Assembly: GCF_012273895.1 (NCBI RefSeq)
Contig: NC_052127.1
Coordinates: 1,116,001 to 1,180,000, forward strand
Direction: 5' to 3'
Source: Zerene cesonia
Taxonomy: Eukaryota > Arthropoda > Insecta > Lepidoptera > Pieridae
DNA: 64,000 nucleotides
This document shows, one piece after another, positions 47,901-58,298 of this stretch. Below the pieces are notes generated by a model. That model was not told the DNA's origin, made no database searches, and worked only from the letters and a program-made list of their open reading frames with translations. Position 1 is the stretch's first letter; the number at the start of each line of letters is the position of its first letter. The translations under genes and the position numbers were made by a program.

Positions 47901-50900
47901 TCAAACTCAAACTTGGATGTCGATCTCGATCTTATACTCAAACTCACACTCAATATTGAACTCAAACGCAAACTCAAATACGGAGCCGGTCTCGAACTTA
48001 TACTCAATCTTATGCTCACACTCAAACTCACACTCAAACGCTCACTCAAACTCACACTCACGCTCAAAATATAAACTCAAAGGCGTTAATTTGTTGATTT
48101 AATGAGACGACTTATAGAAGCGCCTTGGAATCGTCATGAAATCTTTATTCCATTTAATACATTCATACGTCATTTCACAATTAAACAGTTTCACTTCGAT
48201 AGATTAAAGTAATCTAACGACAAATATTGGATTAAATTGGAGGCAATTTTTCACAGCTTTATTCTATTGGCGTTTAAAACTATGACAATATAATATATTA
48301 TGTACAATCTACGTACCAAATTTCATTGCAATCGATTCAGTAGTTTTCTCGTGAAAGAGTAACAAACATACATATACATACATACATCCTCAAAACCAAT
48401 GTTACATGTGCGATCCGTTGATGTACCTGTTAATAGATATTCGCTAGAAATATGTATTTATATTGTGTTTGTAAAAATTATAATAATTATTTCAGCGACC
48501 TTGATATTTTTTCTGAAAGCTTAAAAACTTACAAATTCGAAAAACAATTAATTGTAATTGTGATCTTTATATTTAAATTGTATTCATGCATGTGATTTCT
48601 ATGTTTTTTTTTGTATCCTTTATATTCCGTATATGACTGAATATGTCTTTATATTTAAAGTATTTAAATTTTTTTGTGGAATCTTTGCTGATATGTATAC
48701 ACATATATATACATATGGTATATGTCTATAATCTATAAGAATATTTGTATTGTTTGTTTCCGAAAGATAAATAAATAAAGAAATAAATAATAAATATATT
48801 AATTAATAGAATGATAAATATATTCTAAATTATTTCAGCAGAAAGCCGCGTGCGCCGCGACCGAGATCCAAATCTCAGCCGGCGTCGAACGAGTCGTCCG
48901 AGAACGGATCGCAGCTGCGCCGCAACGCGTCCATCAAAGCGAAGGCCAAGCCGAGACCGGCGCCGGTGAAGGGCAAACCGGTGAAGGACAAAATGCCACC
49001 GCTCGAGAACCTCACCATCACCGCCACGGTGGTGAATAATACGTATGTGTATATATACACTAGCTGTTCGCACCAGCTTTGCTCGTGCTCGTGGTGCATG
49101 TGTAGCCTATGCCGCTAAGTGATGTTTGCAGATTTCGAATGGTGATAGAATCTTGTAAATCGGTGCGGTAGTTTTTTGAGTTTATCCATTACAAACAAAC
49201 AAGCAAACAAACGAAAATACAAAGTCTACCTCTTTATAATTTTACTAGTTGTTCGCCCCGGCTTTGCTCGGGGTACCTATGTCACTCAGCGAAGTTGCAG
49301 CTTTCTAATGATGAAATAATTTTTAAAATCGGTCCAGTAGTTATTGAGTTTATCCATTACAAGCAAACAAATTATTCCTCTTTATAATATTAGTGTAGAT
49401 AATAATTATGATAGCATAATTATAATTAAGTATCTAATGTAAGGTTATTAATGTTTTTCGCCAAGTTTTTTTTCCATGTCATAGCCGGCAACTAAGCTGG
49501 GTTGTTCGCTTGATGGTGAGCGATCACCACCGCCCATGAACAGAGCAGAAGTAATGCCTCTGCGAATGTGTTGCCCGCTTTTAATATAGTTAAAGAAAGG
49601 ACGACTGGTGTGAAGGAATGGATTGGGAAGGATGAGGAGAAGGAAATTCTCCTACCCTTCACCATACGAAACACAATAGCATGCTACTATGTATTTCACG
49701 CCGGTCTTCTGTGGGGGTGTGGTAATTCCCCGCTGCGAGATGGCCGAATTCGTGCCGAAGCATGCTCGACTCCCACATTAAATAAAAGAAAAAGTATCAA
49801 AATTGTTTCTGAAGTACGGTTTTGTTGTTTTGACTGTTCGGATTATATACTATTTTTATATGTGGATTGAAGACTATAAGGATTTTATTGTATAAAATCC
49901 TATAGTCTATTTGTTATTTGAGATTTGAACACTAGAGAAACAGAGTAAAAAGGAGGGGGTTTTATTAACGCGTGCGAAGTCCGCGGGCAGAAGCCAGTAA
50001 CGAATAAAATAAGTCGGCTAAACTGTCGTTCATCCATCCATCCAATCAGCCCGAATTAGTCCACTGTTGGACATAGGCCTCCCCCAATGTACGTAATGTG
50101 TTTGTAAGTGTGGTTGTTCATAGCCAAGGAGCGGCCCAGCCGCAGCGGAAGGTGAACGCGGTGGCGCAGCAGAGGCCGGTGCCCACTGAGCTGGGCAAGA
50201 AGAAGCCAACCGCACAGGTTGGTATAATAATTTATGAAGCACATGAATTTAAATATTTTAAAAGTGCTTTTTTTCTAGAAATTATAGTTTTTAACGGATC
50301 TTAAACGCGATTATTTCATTCTGGCGATGCTGCAATCCGTGTGCTTCCATTAAAATTTGGTTTATATCTGACTATTTGAAGCCAGTTTACTGTTATTTTG
50401 TTTTATATATGAAATCTTATTTTACCTTCTATATAGTCTGTATTATTCTATAAAAACCTTTACATTTTATATTTTCTAGTTATCATTGTGAAAGTAATAT
50501 ATGCCGGATGTCTATTTCACTTTCCTCACCCTTCCCGGGCCATTCCTTAATACCCCATCTTCATCCCTTCACCCTTATAAGGGGGCAACTAAATGAGAAA
50601 TAATCATTAGGCATACCACCAGCTTGGTATCCTGGTGTGACATAAAAAAACGTATAAAAATATCTTAAAATGTTTGCTATTTATTGTCATTTTTCAAAAA
50701 TAGACTTCGTAACTTATCTTACGCGTCTTAAACGTATGTGTGTTTTCATCGTACTTCTAGCAAATGGCTGCACCGATTTCCATAAAATTCTGTGTTGATG
50801 ATCCCTAAAGATGGATTCGTGATTTTTTGTTCATCTGATTTATAACAAGCTTCACAACTGATTCATTCGATTATTTGCTGATTAGCTTTACTTTCAGATA

Positions 50901-53900
50901 ACGTTTTGTTTTGCGTATTCTTCAAAATGTTAAACAAAGTCGCTATCCCTGTCTGTCCCTAAGTCCCTATGAAATGCTAAAATTTTTTAAACTTCGCAAT
51001 GGTTCTTGATGGGACTTTTTTGAATAGATAGAGTGATTCAAGAGGAAGTTTTATATTGTGTATAATAATGTGGATTAATCTACTCCGAATTGAATACGTT
51101 TTATAAGTTAAACTATTCTATAAATACAATATAGTAAAATCTCTTCTATAGTAAAATCTATAAGTACAACCTATTTATTCATTTGAACTTTTTCAAACTG
51201 TTTATACATAAGCAGTAGTATCTTAAAACTATCCCCGTCTCAGTAAATTACTCTCTTCATCCTTCTTCCATACAAATTGAATCGCATAAAAAAAAAAAAT
51301 AATAATAATCTTCTAAAATGAAATAGCAACGGCAAAAGTTACCCACATAATCGTATGTATAGTCCGTTTCGTCTCACACAGAGTCCGCCGAGTAACGCAG
51401 CGCAGAAGCAACAGGCGACACAACCGAAACAACAGAGCCAACAGAGTCAACAGCCGCAACAGCCGGCCGGCGGTGAGATTTTCTGTGTTTAATACTAGTT
51501 GATTGGAACAGTGTTGTTCGTGGAACAATAGAGACAACAGAGTCACAGCAACAGAAACAACAGAGACATCAGCTGCAACAGCCGGCTGGTTGTATGAATT
51601 TGTTATATAATACTAGTCTAATAAATAATCCACGAATAAGAAATTTTGAAAGAATAGAAAAAATTTGATCACGAGGCAGGACACGAACCTGCATATCTTG
51701 CCTAACCGTAGCAACGCCTAGCCTCTCGGCCACCCGTGATCCTGCCACAGTAATCGAATTTCTTCTACTCTTTCGGTTTCATGTGCCTAAGGGGCACCCC
51801 ACGCCATCTATTGAGATGATTAAGAACCATCACAACCAATACGAAACATTATTTCAATGATTACAATATTGTATCGATGGAACGCGGCCTTTGTTAAATT
51901 TAATTTTTAGTTTTATAGCATTGAAATGCTTTATAAAATGAGAAATTTTGAAAGAATAGAAAAAATTTGCCTCGTGATCAAATTTTTTCTATTCTTTCAA
52001 AATTTCTCATTTATAAAGCATTTCAATGCTATAAAACTAAAAATTAAATCCACGAATAATTTAAAGAAGATTTTTATGATTAGAATTTAATGTAGGGAAT
52101 AACAAATGACGCAATTGAAACAACAACAGAGTATGTTGAATCAATTACAGACATTAGGATGTTGAACTAGTATGAATGTGAAAACATCATACATTTTAAA
52201 CCATTATTTTGAATAAAAAAATAGCAGTTAAACCTTTCTAATTAATTCTTTATTCACCGAAAAACACACACACACGGTTTTACACATTGCGACATCGGCC
52301 ATTTAATCTTGAGGAAATAAAATAATATTATAGGTGCAGAAAGTCGCGGCGGCAGCAAACGGTACAGCAGTCTACGGCAACGTCCGCTCGCCGAGTCGTA
52401 TTCGCCGCAACAGCCACAGCAACAACAGCAACAACAACAGCCACAACAGCAACAACAACCACAACCCCAGCAACAACAACCACAGCAGCAACCACAGCCA
52501 CAGCAACAACAGCAACAATCGCAACAATCGCAACCGCAGCAGCAACAACAGAATCAACAGTACAGACATCATGGCGGTGAGTTGTTATACTGGTTTACCT
52601 TTTAATTTTGCGTAAATGAAATTGACAACGATCGATCATTAATAAAAGTGTTAGTTTGTTTGTAATCACACTTCACACTAGTGTTATAAATGTGAAAGTT
52701 TGTTTGTTTGGATGTTTGTCCGTCAATCACGCTGAAATCATTGAACGGATTTTGATGAAATTCGGTATACAGACAGGGTATGAGCTGAGTTGGGTGATAG
52801 GAAACTTTTTATCCTGATTAAATGCTCCCTTTGATCTTGATTATTCTTCAATCATACCGAAACGCGGGTAAAGCCGCGGGCGGAAGCTAGTTTATTTTAA
52901 AGAAAAATATACGTTTAGGAAATTATTGCGTCTGTAGAAATTAGTATTATTTAAAAAACAAATGTTACTTATGAAATGATAAGAACTAATTCTAAACCCA
53001 AGGAAATGGAAGCTAAAAGCTTTAACCTTGAAAAATTTATTTTGACCATGCGAGCAGTGATTGTTCATTTATTTCGTTTTACTCGCAGAGTTTGTATCGG
53101 GCGGGAATCAAACCAACAGCCAGCACCAGGGCAGCCCCGTTCCGCAAATACACCCTCAGCAGATGATGCATCAGGTGCGTTCAGTTGCTTATATACAAAC
53201 ATACAAGCGAAGCTAATCGTAGCGCGTTAGAAGGCGGTTATTTTAAGTTTATATTATAACTTAATATTACAAACAGACAAACGGATGGATGGATTTTTTT
53301 TATGAGTTTTTACAAAATAAAAAAAAAAATGTTGAAAAAGTTTCGTAAAAAAGTGTGTATATACTCCGTTGGAGTATGTAGTCTATATCCATACTAATTA
53401 TGTAATACTGAGGAATTTGTTTGTTTGTTTGAATGCGCAAATGTCAAGCACTACTGGATCGATTTCAGATTCTTCCATCGTTGGATATGTAAATGATACA
53501 CGCGTGCTATATATGTATATCGGGCGAAGCTTGGGCGGACAGCTAGTATTAATACTAGCTGTCCGCCCAAGCTTCCGTATAAATAGATTTATTTATTTAT
53601 TTATTTCCACTTTATTGTGTTGTCCTACATTGTGCATCCTTAAAATAAATGACTTAATAATATACTAGCACAGCGGGCGGCCTTATCACTAAAGAGTGAT
53701 CTCTTCCAGGCGACCAACTGTGAAAAAGTAATACATAATATATTTTTTTCTTTCTTACTTTTAACAAAGTGAGGGTAGTTGGGTCGAATATTGATTAAAC
53801 AACGCACGAACAATAAGGCACGATCCACACGAATGCGCCACGTAACAAAAGCGTAAAGCGACGCTTTGTAAGATTCGTTATTTTATTTCTTTTATTTTAT

Positions 53901-56900
53901 TTATTACAGAAACAAACAGTGATACGTAATATAAAATATCTAAACAAGTTCTGACAGGAATAAGTGACCAGCTATATGAGAATAATTGACCAGCTATATG
54001 AGACCGCCTCCTCGGTACAGTGGTTAACGCGTAAGCGTAGAACCGAGGGGTCCTGGGTTCAATTCCCGGTGGGGACGCACAAAAAAAATGTCTCGGTCTG
54101 GCAGGACACAGAAGGCTGATCACCTACTTGTCCCTAAAGAAAATCGATCAGTGAAACGGATGTACATCATCTGCCCCATACCCCACTAGGGGACACGGGA
54201 CTTCACTATATGAGAATTGGACATTTAAAACAGTAATTAAGAAATGGCATTTAATATAAATAAATATACCTTCCAGCAAGTGCGTCTCGGCCTGATGGAG
54301 CAGCAACAGATCGTCTCCCATCCGCACCACACCATGCACAACATGCCGCAACCGCATAATATAGGTCAGTTGATAATCTTAATATCCTTAAGAACCAGGT
54401 CAAGCGTGTGTCGGCCTCGAGAGATTATTATTGACTACATCGATCGCGTTTTTTAGCGTGATGTTGCAGAATTATGTTCTACGGGTTAAAATGAGCCATA
54501 GAGCAAGTGTGGAGCAAACAAGTCCGTCGCCCATCCAATTTTTGACCGTGCCAATTGTTGCTTAACCTAGACTTATTATTTGTTGTTTGCATTTTTAAGT
54601 TTAACACTCTTTAAAACACAGTGAACCATTTCCTTAATAGCAATTAAAGTGCGATATAATATATTTAACTGGTTTTCTTTTGTATCATCTTAATTTCAAC
54701 TCTATGCCAATAGAAATATGGTTCGGTATGAATTTCCTTACTATTTCAAATGCGTCTTATATGAACTCTATGCTAATACAAATAAGGTGCAGTTTCAGGT
54801 CAGATACAAGCCGCGCAGGGATACGCACCGCCCGCCATGATGCCCGCACAGTATATGCAAGTATGTATAATTTTTTATATATTTTTACATAGATAATTAT
54901 ATATTTTATTCATTTCATTCATACATAGATTATTAATTATCGAAAAGAATTTGCTGGTAAATTTTATTTAATTATAATTAATGGTTAAATTAAATTACTT
55001 CATTTGTAAGATGTTTAACGCAAAATAACTCTTATTACCACACGTTAAAACTCATGCGCTCTCTGATGACTCCGATTTTTATATTGTTAGTCGATTTATA
55101 ATAATATTATATTCATATTTATATTATAGTTGCTGACCTACTAGTTTTCAAGAATCAAAATTATGTGAAAAGAAGCATAAAAATTTTCTTGAATGAACAA
55201 ACAAATAAATTCTTTACTTTTATAACATTAGTATGGATCTAATTGTGCTAATATACAAATCTGGAGTTTGTTTGTTTGAACGCGCTAATCTCTGTAACAG
55301 CTGGGTCGATTTCGATGAAATTTTGCACAGAGGTAGCTTGCGACCATGATGATGTATGTAGATCTTTAAATATAATGTACGTTGCAGCAAAGCGGCAACC
55401 CGCCCGTGTTCGGCGGCGCGATGTTCCAGCCGCCGCAGTATCCGCACCAAATGTATCCGCATCATAATTATGTGAGATTTCTTCCCTTTTTATTTTTTTA
55501 TTTATTTTGGGTATGTGTGTGTGTGTGTTTGTGTTACATTATTTATGTGTGAGGAACGTGGCTGTTTGACGGATACATACAATGTAATGCACTTTGTAGC
55601 TTATACAGTTACAATATAAAAAAAATCCTTCAAAAAATGGTCATAGGTTACTCAACCTTAGTTCCTAAGCTAAGCCCCTTATTAAATCCTACGGAGCAAT
55701 GATCTATTTTTAAATTGAAAAAGCTCATTTTTTATGTATAACCAATATGTCACATATTTATAAACGTGCGTGCCTGCACTTGCACGTAAATATAGATAAA
55801 ATATTTATTTCATGATACACAGGGTGTTCCATTAGTGTAATATATTAAACTTGCAGTCCATCGCGCAGGGTGCTCCGCCCAGCGGCGTCACGTACTACAC
55901 GTGCGGCGAGCAAGAGCAGCCGGCGCGCGCGCCGCGCCGCCCCACTGCCGCCATACCGATCGTGCGCCCGGACCGCCCGGAGCGCCCGGACCGTCCGGAG
56001 CGGCCGGAGCGGCCGGACCGACCGGACAGACCGGACAGGTGAGGGGGGGGGGGGTTTATATAGAACGTATCTATTTTTTAAAAAGGGATAATACATATAT
56101 AGGTGTATCAAATTTTGAATAGGGATCATATACAGGATGTTATATTTTTGAATGGGATAATAGATAGGGTGTATCTATTTCTGAAGAGGGGACAATATAC
56201 AAGGTGTATATTTTTTTCGAATAGGGGTCATATACAGGGTGTTATATTTTTGAATGGGATAATAGACAGGGTGTATCTATTTTTGAATAAATTGCAGATT
56301 GTTGGTTTGAGTTCAAATTATCGTGTTTTTTTTTCTTAAAAAAAATAAAACGAAACGAATTAATAATAAGTAATAACCGATATAACAGTAGTTTTGAATT
56401 TTCCTAATTTCAATTTCAGAGCGGCGAATTCTACGGAGAAAGATAACATCGATAGAATCGTTGAGAACATGTTCGTGAGGAAACCCTGGCCAGCTACGCA
56501 CGGCGCGGGTAAGGATATCTATCTTTTTATATCTACAAAGATAGATAGATGTATGGAAAGATGTCTTTCTTTCTTTGTATCTTTCAGAGGAACAGTCGCA
56601 TTGAGGTCCTCCTTCGTTTTGGGGAACGTCGGTTAAGGAATATTAAAGTTCTTTAGATTTTAGCTTATGATAAGTGAACACTTAATTTTTCAGATTAGAC
56701 TATAATATGACCAAATTGCAATAATTTCGATATAAATGAAGGATTACAATCCAAGTCAATCAATTCATAATTCGTTTAATGCTTCTAACAATACAATACT
56801 CCGATATTAAAATACTTTTTAACACTAGACGCTCGTCCCGGCTTCGCCCGAATATCAAGATTCCTTTTTATGCCACGGGAGCATTTAATCGGGATAAAAA

Positions 56901-58298
56901 GTATCCTATCATCCAAGTCGGCTTATACGAAATTCATCAAAATCCGTTGGATACTTTCAGCTGACTGGACTGACGGACAAACATCCAAACAAACAAACAA
57001 ACTTTCACATTTATCATATAAATGCGATTCTATTGTCTCACTACATTGATAATGATTCGATAAATTATACATTTTCTAGATAATATGTCAAAGCTAGACC
57101 GCGTCAAGTTATATCTGAGCTGGCTTAATTCACGCCAGTAAAGTTATGTCCGCACGCGCAATGGTAGTTTGATGCAAACAACCGCTGTCAAAATTATATA
57201 CGGTTTTTATTGTCAGTATTATATAAACNNNNNNNNNNNNNNNNNNNNNNNNNNNNNNNNNAGGTAATTATTTTCTGTCATTTAGTAGTTAGTAGTGTTA
57301 GGAAATTAGATTATTTCTTATTAATAAGTATATTTGTTGAACATTATTTGTAATGTTGAAAATTGCGGTTATATTCTTATTTGATTTGATTGGATACAAC
57401 AAATTTGATCGGATATTTGAGTAAATTTAGTCGAAATTAGTTGAACCGGTGTCATTTAGTTTGTTGTGAAGTTGAGAGTTGATTTGTTTTATTATGTGGT
57501 AATTTCGCAAGTAACTTACATACATACATAGTAACTAACTATTACATAGACCCTAATGTGGAAAATTTTGTAGTTATGCAGAACTAGCTGCGCCCCGCGG
57601 TTTCACCCGCGTGAGTCCGTATCCCGTAGGAATATCGGGATAAAAAGTTAAAAGCTTGTATGTTATTCAAGTTGTCCAGCTGTCTACGTACCAAATTTCA
57701 TTGCAATTGGTTCAGTAGGTTTTGCGAAAGAGCAACAAACACACACACACATCCTTACAAACTCGCATTTATAATATTAGTAGGAAGTAGGATAGTATGA
57801 TAAAAGAAATCACTATATAATCATAACTTACTCATTTCTATTAAGAAGTAATTCTCGAAGAAGTGATATCACAATGCTTTTAAAGAATAGTACACTCATT
57901 ATCCTTCAAATGCATTTTTTATTTTATTATTATTTATTTAAAAATTGCAAAAAAAAAATAAGTTGAGGTCTTGTAATTTTTATAAACATTCCGATTTCAA
58001 TTGAATTGTCGAAGGATGTTGATTACTCTTGAATACTTTTTGCAAAGTGCAAATAATGAAATCAAGTAATAAAATATATTTGTACACCCCGTTTTCAGAT
58101 TCAAAGGAGAAAGAAAGGAGTTCGCAAGACCCGCCCAGCAGAGAGGTGTCGCAGCCGAACAGTCTCACATCCAGTTCCATATCCACTGACTCCAAGGAAG
58201 AGAAGAAGAAAGACGGCGAGAAGGAGAGCCAGAAGGACAGAGAGAGCCAGAAGGAGAGTCTGGAGAGGGAGGAGAGGAAAGCTAGCGAGGAAGCCTGA
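38905..58298 (+). CDS. btz: Barentsz / CASC3 (MLN51), exon junction complex core subunit
   Basis: Seventeen exons join in frame: 38905-38994, 39257-39334, 42351-42451, 44880-45024, 45755-45849, 47600-47731, 48839-49042, 50124-50217, 51382-51472, 52334-52576, 53089-53174, 54277-54364, 54799-54860, 55388-55471, 55857-56038, 56420-56508 and 58099-58298 (TGA); 687 aa, near the human length. Seen: acidic N terminus; the bipartite SELOR module (YIPKRGTFYEHDDR at 73-86, then KWSHDKYNENEQ and SRDELVAIYGYDIR at 127-155); a basic linker; SKRYSSLRQRP at 351-361; polyQ at about 369-421; GVTYY at 541-545; eight P[DE]R triplets at 569-592; and a charged K/E tail. Known: SELOR clamps eIF4AIII and RNA through an aromatic residue (Phe80 here) and the Trp/His pair (Trp128, His130), and the protein is needed for oskar mRNA localisation in flies. 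The start ATG opens the conserved acidic region; no earlier in-frame exon is visible. Confidence 0.95.
39335..42350 (+). other. btz intron 2
   Basis: Mostly AT-rich. It holds a repeat fragment at 40200-40385 and, at 40725-40880, a family C Helitron fragment with an internal 40-bp duplication (GCCTATGGTACATGTATAGC twice). The 132-codon frame at 41820-42218 has no family resemblance or splice context. Confidence 0.6.
42467..42631 (-). mobile_element. Helitron family C, full length, next to the exon 3 donor
   Basis: The CTAG end lies 15 nt after the end of btz exon 3. The TC start is TCTATACTAATATTATAAA on the - strand, with hairpin CGGGCGAAGCCGGG. Confidence 0.85.
43371..43590 (-). mobile_element. 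Retroelement 3' end, family E (btz intron 3)
   Basis: It begins on + with a T run and ATGTCATAGCGGGCAACTGA, then GATCACCACCGCCCATGAAC. Sense is -, with the poly(A) tail as T at the left. Confidence 0.8.
44150..44240 (+). mobile_element. Helitron family C 3' fragment
   Basis: It ends CACGGGCGAAGCCGGGGCG then AACAGCTAG|T, the standard hairpin and terminus. The 5' part is lost. Confidence 0.65.
44738..44862 (+). mobile_element. tRNA-derived SINE, family G, before exon 4
   Basis: AAGAGGTCAGGTGTTGCTAA and GGGTTCCAATCCCGC mark a worn tRNA head. It ends about 20 bp before btz exon 4, so it borders or forms part of the acceptor region. Confidence 0.7.
45046..45110 (-). mobile_element. Retroelement family E fragment next to the exon 4 donor
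   Basis: GTCATAGCGGGCAACTGAGC starts 21 nt after the end of exon 4. The element is then interrupted by a different short repeat (GGGAGGCCTATGTCC) at about 45160-45200. A second E piece follows at 45340-45500 (ACGAAACACAGTATCATGCT). Confidence 0.7.
45340..45500 (-). mobile_element. Retroelement family E, 5' part
   Basis: It matches the outer half of 49468-49790, including CACGCCGGTCTTCTGTGGGG. It is probably one insertion with the 45046 piece, split later. Confidence 0.7.
46127..46450 (+). mobile_element. tRNA-derived SINE (GTGGTAGCTCAGTGG head)
   Basis: The head has box A (GTGGTAGCTCAGTGGTGAGA) and box B (GGGTTCGAGACC, one base off). The body contains GTGAGGAAACCGGCATGT and AGGAGGCCTGTGTCCCAGCA and ends in GATGATGACAAT. 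The tail type suggests mobilisation by an RTE-like LINE. It lies in btz intron 5. Confidence 0.85.
46519..46700 (-). mobile_element. Helitron family B (btz intron 5)
   Basis: The CTAG end and the body GATGTGCACACAAAATTTCA, followed by TCGGTCCAGTCG, match 3945-4301. Confidence 0.7.
47305..47490 (-). mobile_element. Helitron family B, second copy in btz intron 5
   Basis: It begins CTAGCCGATCTGACAAACGC and shares ATAGATGTTGGCCGATTTTC with the other B copies. A family C-like fragment precedes it at about 47160-47260. Confidence 0.7.
47745..48075. repeat. (CTCAAA)n hexanucleotide-type array after exon 6
   Basis: About 330 bp of degenerate ACTCAAACTC and ACTCACACTC units begin within 20 nt of the exon 6 donor. 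The imperfect copies point to an old array. Serine/arginine-rich frames on it are artefacts. Confidence 0.9.
48307..48395 (-). mobile_element. Helitron family A fragment
   Basis: CTACGTACCAAATTTCATTG to GTGAAAGAGTAACAAAC only; both ends are missing. Confidence 0.7.
49060..49244 (-). mobile_element. Helitron family C-like, tandem copy 1, next to the exon 7 donor
   Basis: The CTAG terminus lies 17 nt after the end of btz exon 7. The body is TGTAGCCTATGCCGC and the element runs straight into copy 2. Confidence 0.75.
49245..49399 (-). mobile_element. Helitron family C-like, tandem copy 2
   Basis: CTAGTTGTTCGCCCCGGCTT to TAATATTAGTGTAGA. Same orientation as copy 1, with no spacer. Confidence 0.75.
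49468..49790 (-). mobile_element. Retroelement family E, longest copy (btz intron 7)
   Basis: It starts on + with a T run, then CATGTCATAGCCGGCAACTA, through GGTCTTCTGTGGGGGTGTGG to GAATTCGTGCCGAAGCATGC. It defines the full order of blocks for the family. No protein is encoded. Confidence 0.75.
50507..50655 (+). mobile_element. Retroelement family E, truncated (btz intron 8)
   Basis: TTTCCTCACCCTTCCCGGGC to GTGTGACATAAAAAAA, with a poly(A)-like end. A fragment of repeat H lies upstream at 50285-50315, and a fragment of the 16271 Helitron at 50935-51090. Confidence 0.65.
51640..51785 (-). mobile_element. tRNA-derived SINE, family G, reverse (btz intron 9)
   Basis: It reads on + as TTTGATCACGAGGCAGGACA ... 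GGCCACCCGTGATCC, the reverse complement of the 23142 copy. Confidence 0.75.
51898..52049. repeat. Foldback: about 70-bp inverted arms, 11-nt loop
   Basis: The arm at 51898-51968 and its reverse complement at 51980-52049 differ by a single-base length change. They consist of the tail of SINE family G, joined tail-to-tail through GCCTCGTGATC. It lies in btz intron 9, 285 bp before exon 10. Confidence 0.9.
52673..52890 (+). mobile_element. Helitron family D, + strand, full length (btz intron 10)
   Basis: It starts TCACACTAGTGTTATAAATG and ends CGCGGGTAAAGCCGCGGGCG, GAAG, CTAG|T. A good copy with both termini and the hairpin. Confidence 0.85.
53388..53546 (+). mobile_element. Helitron family C, + strand (btz intron 11)
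   Basis: It runs from TCCATACTAATTATGTAATA to CGGGCGAAGCTTGGGCGG, ACAG, CTAG|T. Its 3' end forms the left half of the 53526 palindrome. Confidence 0.8.
53526..53575. repeat. Perfect 50-bp palindrome of two Helitron 3' ends
   Basis: Positions 53526-53550 and 53551-53575 are exact reverse complements with no spacer: GAAGCTTGGGCGGACAGCTA, GTATT and the mirror. The second half is the 3' end of a Helitron on the - strand starting at 53555 and cut short by about 53585. Confidence 0.95.
53994..54215 (+). mobile_element. tRNA-derived SINE with 10-bp target-site duplication (btz intron 11)
   Basis: Same SINE as 19208-19403. CTATATGAGA at 53994-54003 and 54206-54215 flanks it directly. Box A TACAGTGGTTAACG and box B GGTTCAATTCCCGG are intact. 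It lies about 60 bp before exon 12. Confidence 0.9.
55230..55368 (+). mobile_element. Helitron family C-like fragment (btz intron 13)
   Basis: GTTTGTTTGAACGCGCTAAT and GGTCGATTTCGATGAAATTT are shared with other C copies on + strand. The 3' hairpin is absent. Confidence 0.6.
55509..55535. repeat. (GT)n microsatellite
   Basis: GTATGTGTGTGTGTGTGTTT, about 40 bp after the exon 14 donor. Confidence 0.9.
56039..56300. repeat. Poly(G) tract and about 102-bp tandem repeat (btz intron 15)
   Basis: The exon 15 donor GTGAGG runs into a 12-nt G tract. From about 56121 a unit of about 102 bp (TATATTTTTGAATGGGATAA) is present twice, with shorter internal similarity (TATACAGGGTGT-type). Confidence 0.8.
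56825..57026 (-). mobile_element. Helitron family D (btz intron 16)
   Basis: The + side begins CTAGACGCTCGTCCCGGCTT. The body GGGAGCATTTAATCGGGATA is shared with 15754. The TC end is eroded. Confidence 0.8.
57229..57261. other. Short assembly gap, 33 N
   Basis: It lies in btz intron 16. The odd size suggests an estimated gap, unlike the two 1000-N gaps. Confidence 0.99.
57584..57792 (-). mobile_element. Helitron family A, full length (btz intron 16)
   Basis: Hairpin end intact. The TC end carries an extra GTAGGAA-type duplication. Confidence 0.85.

Noticed and set aside
52372..52572. Leucine-rich open frame opposite btz exon 10
   Set aside because: It is the antisense of the CAA/CAG polyQ tract.
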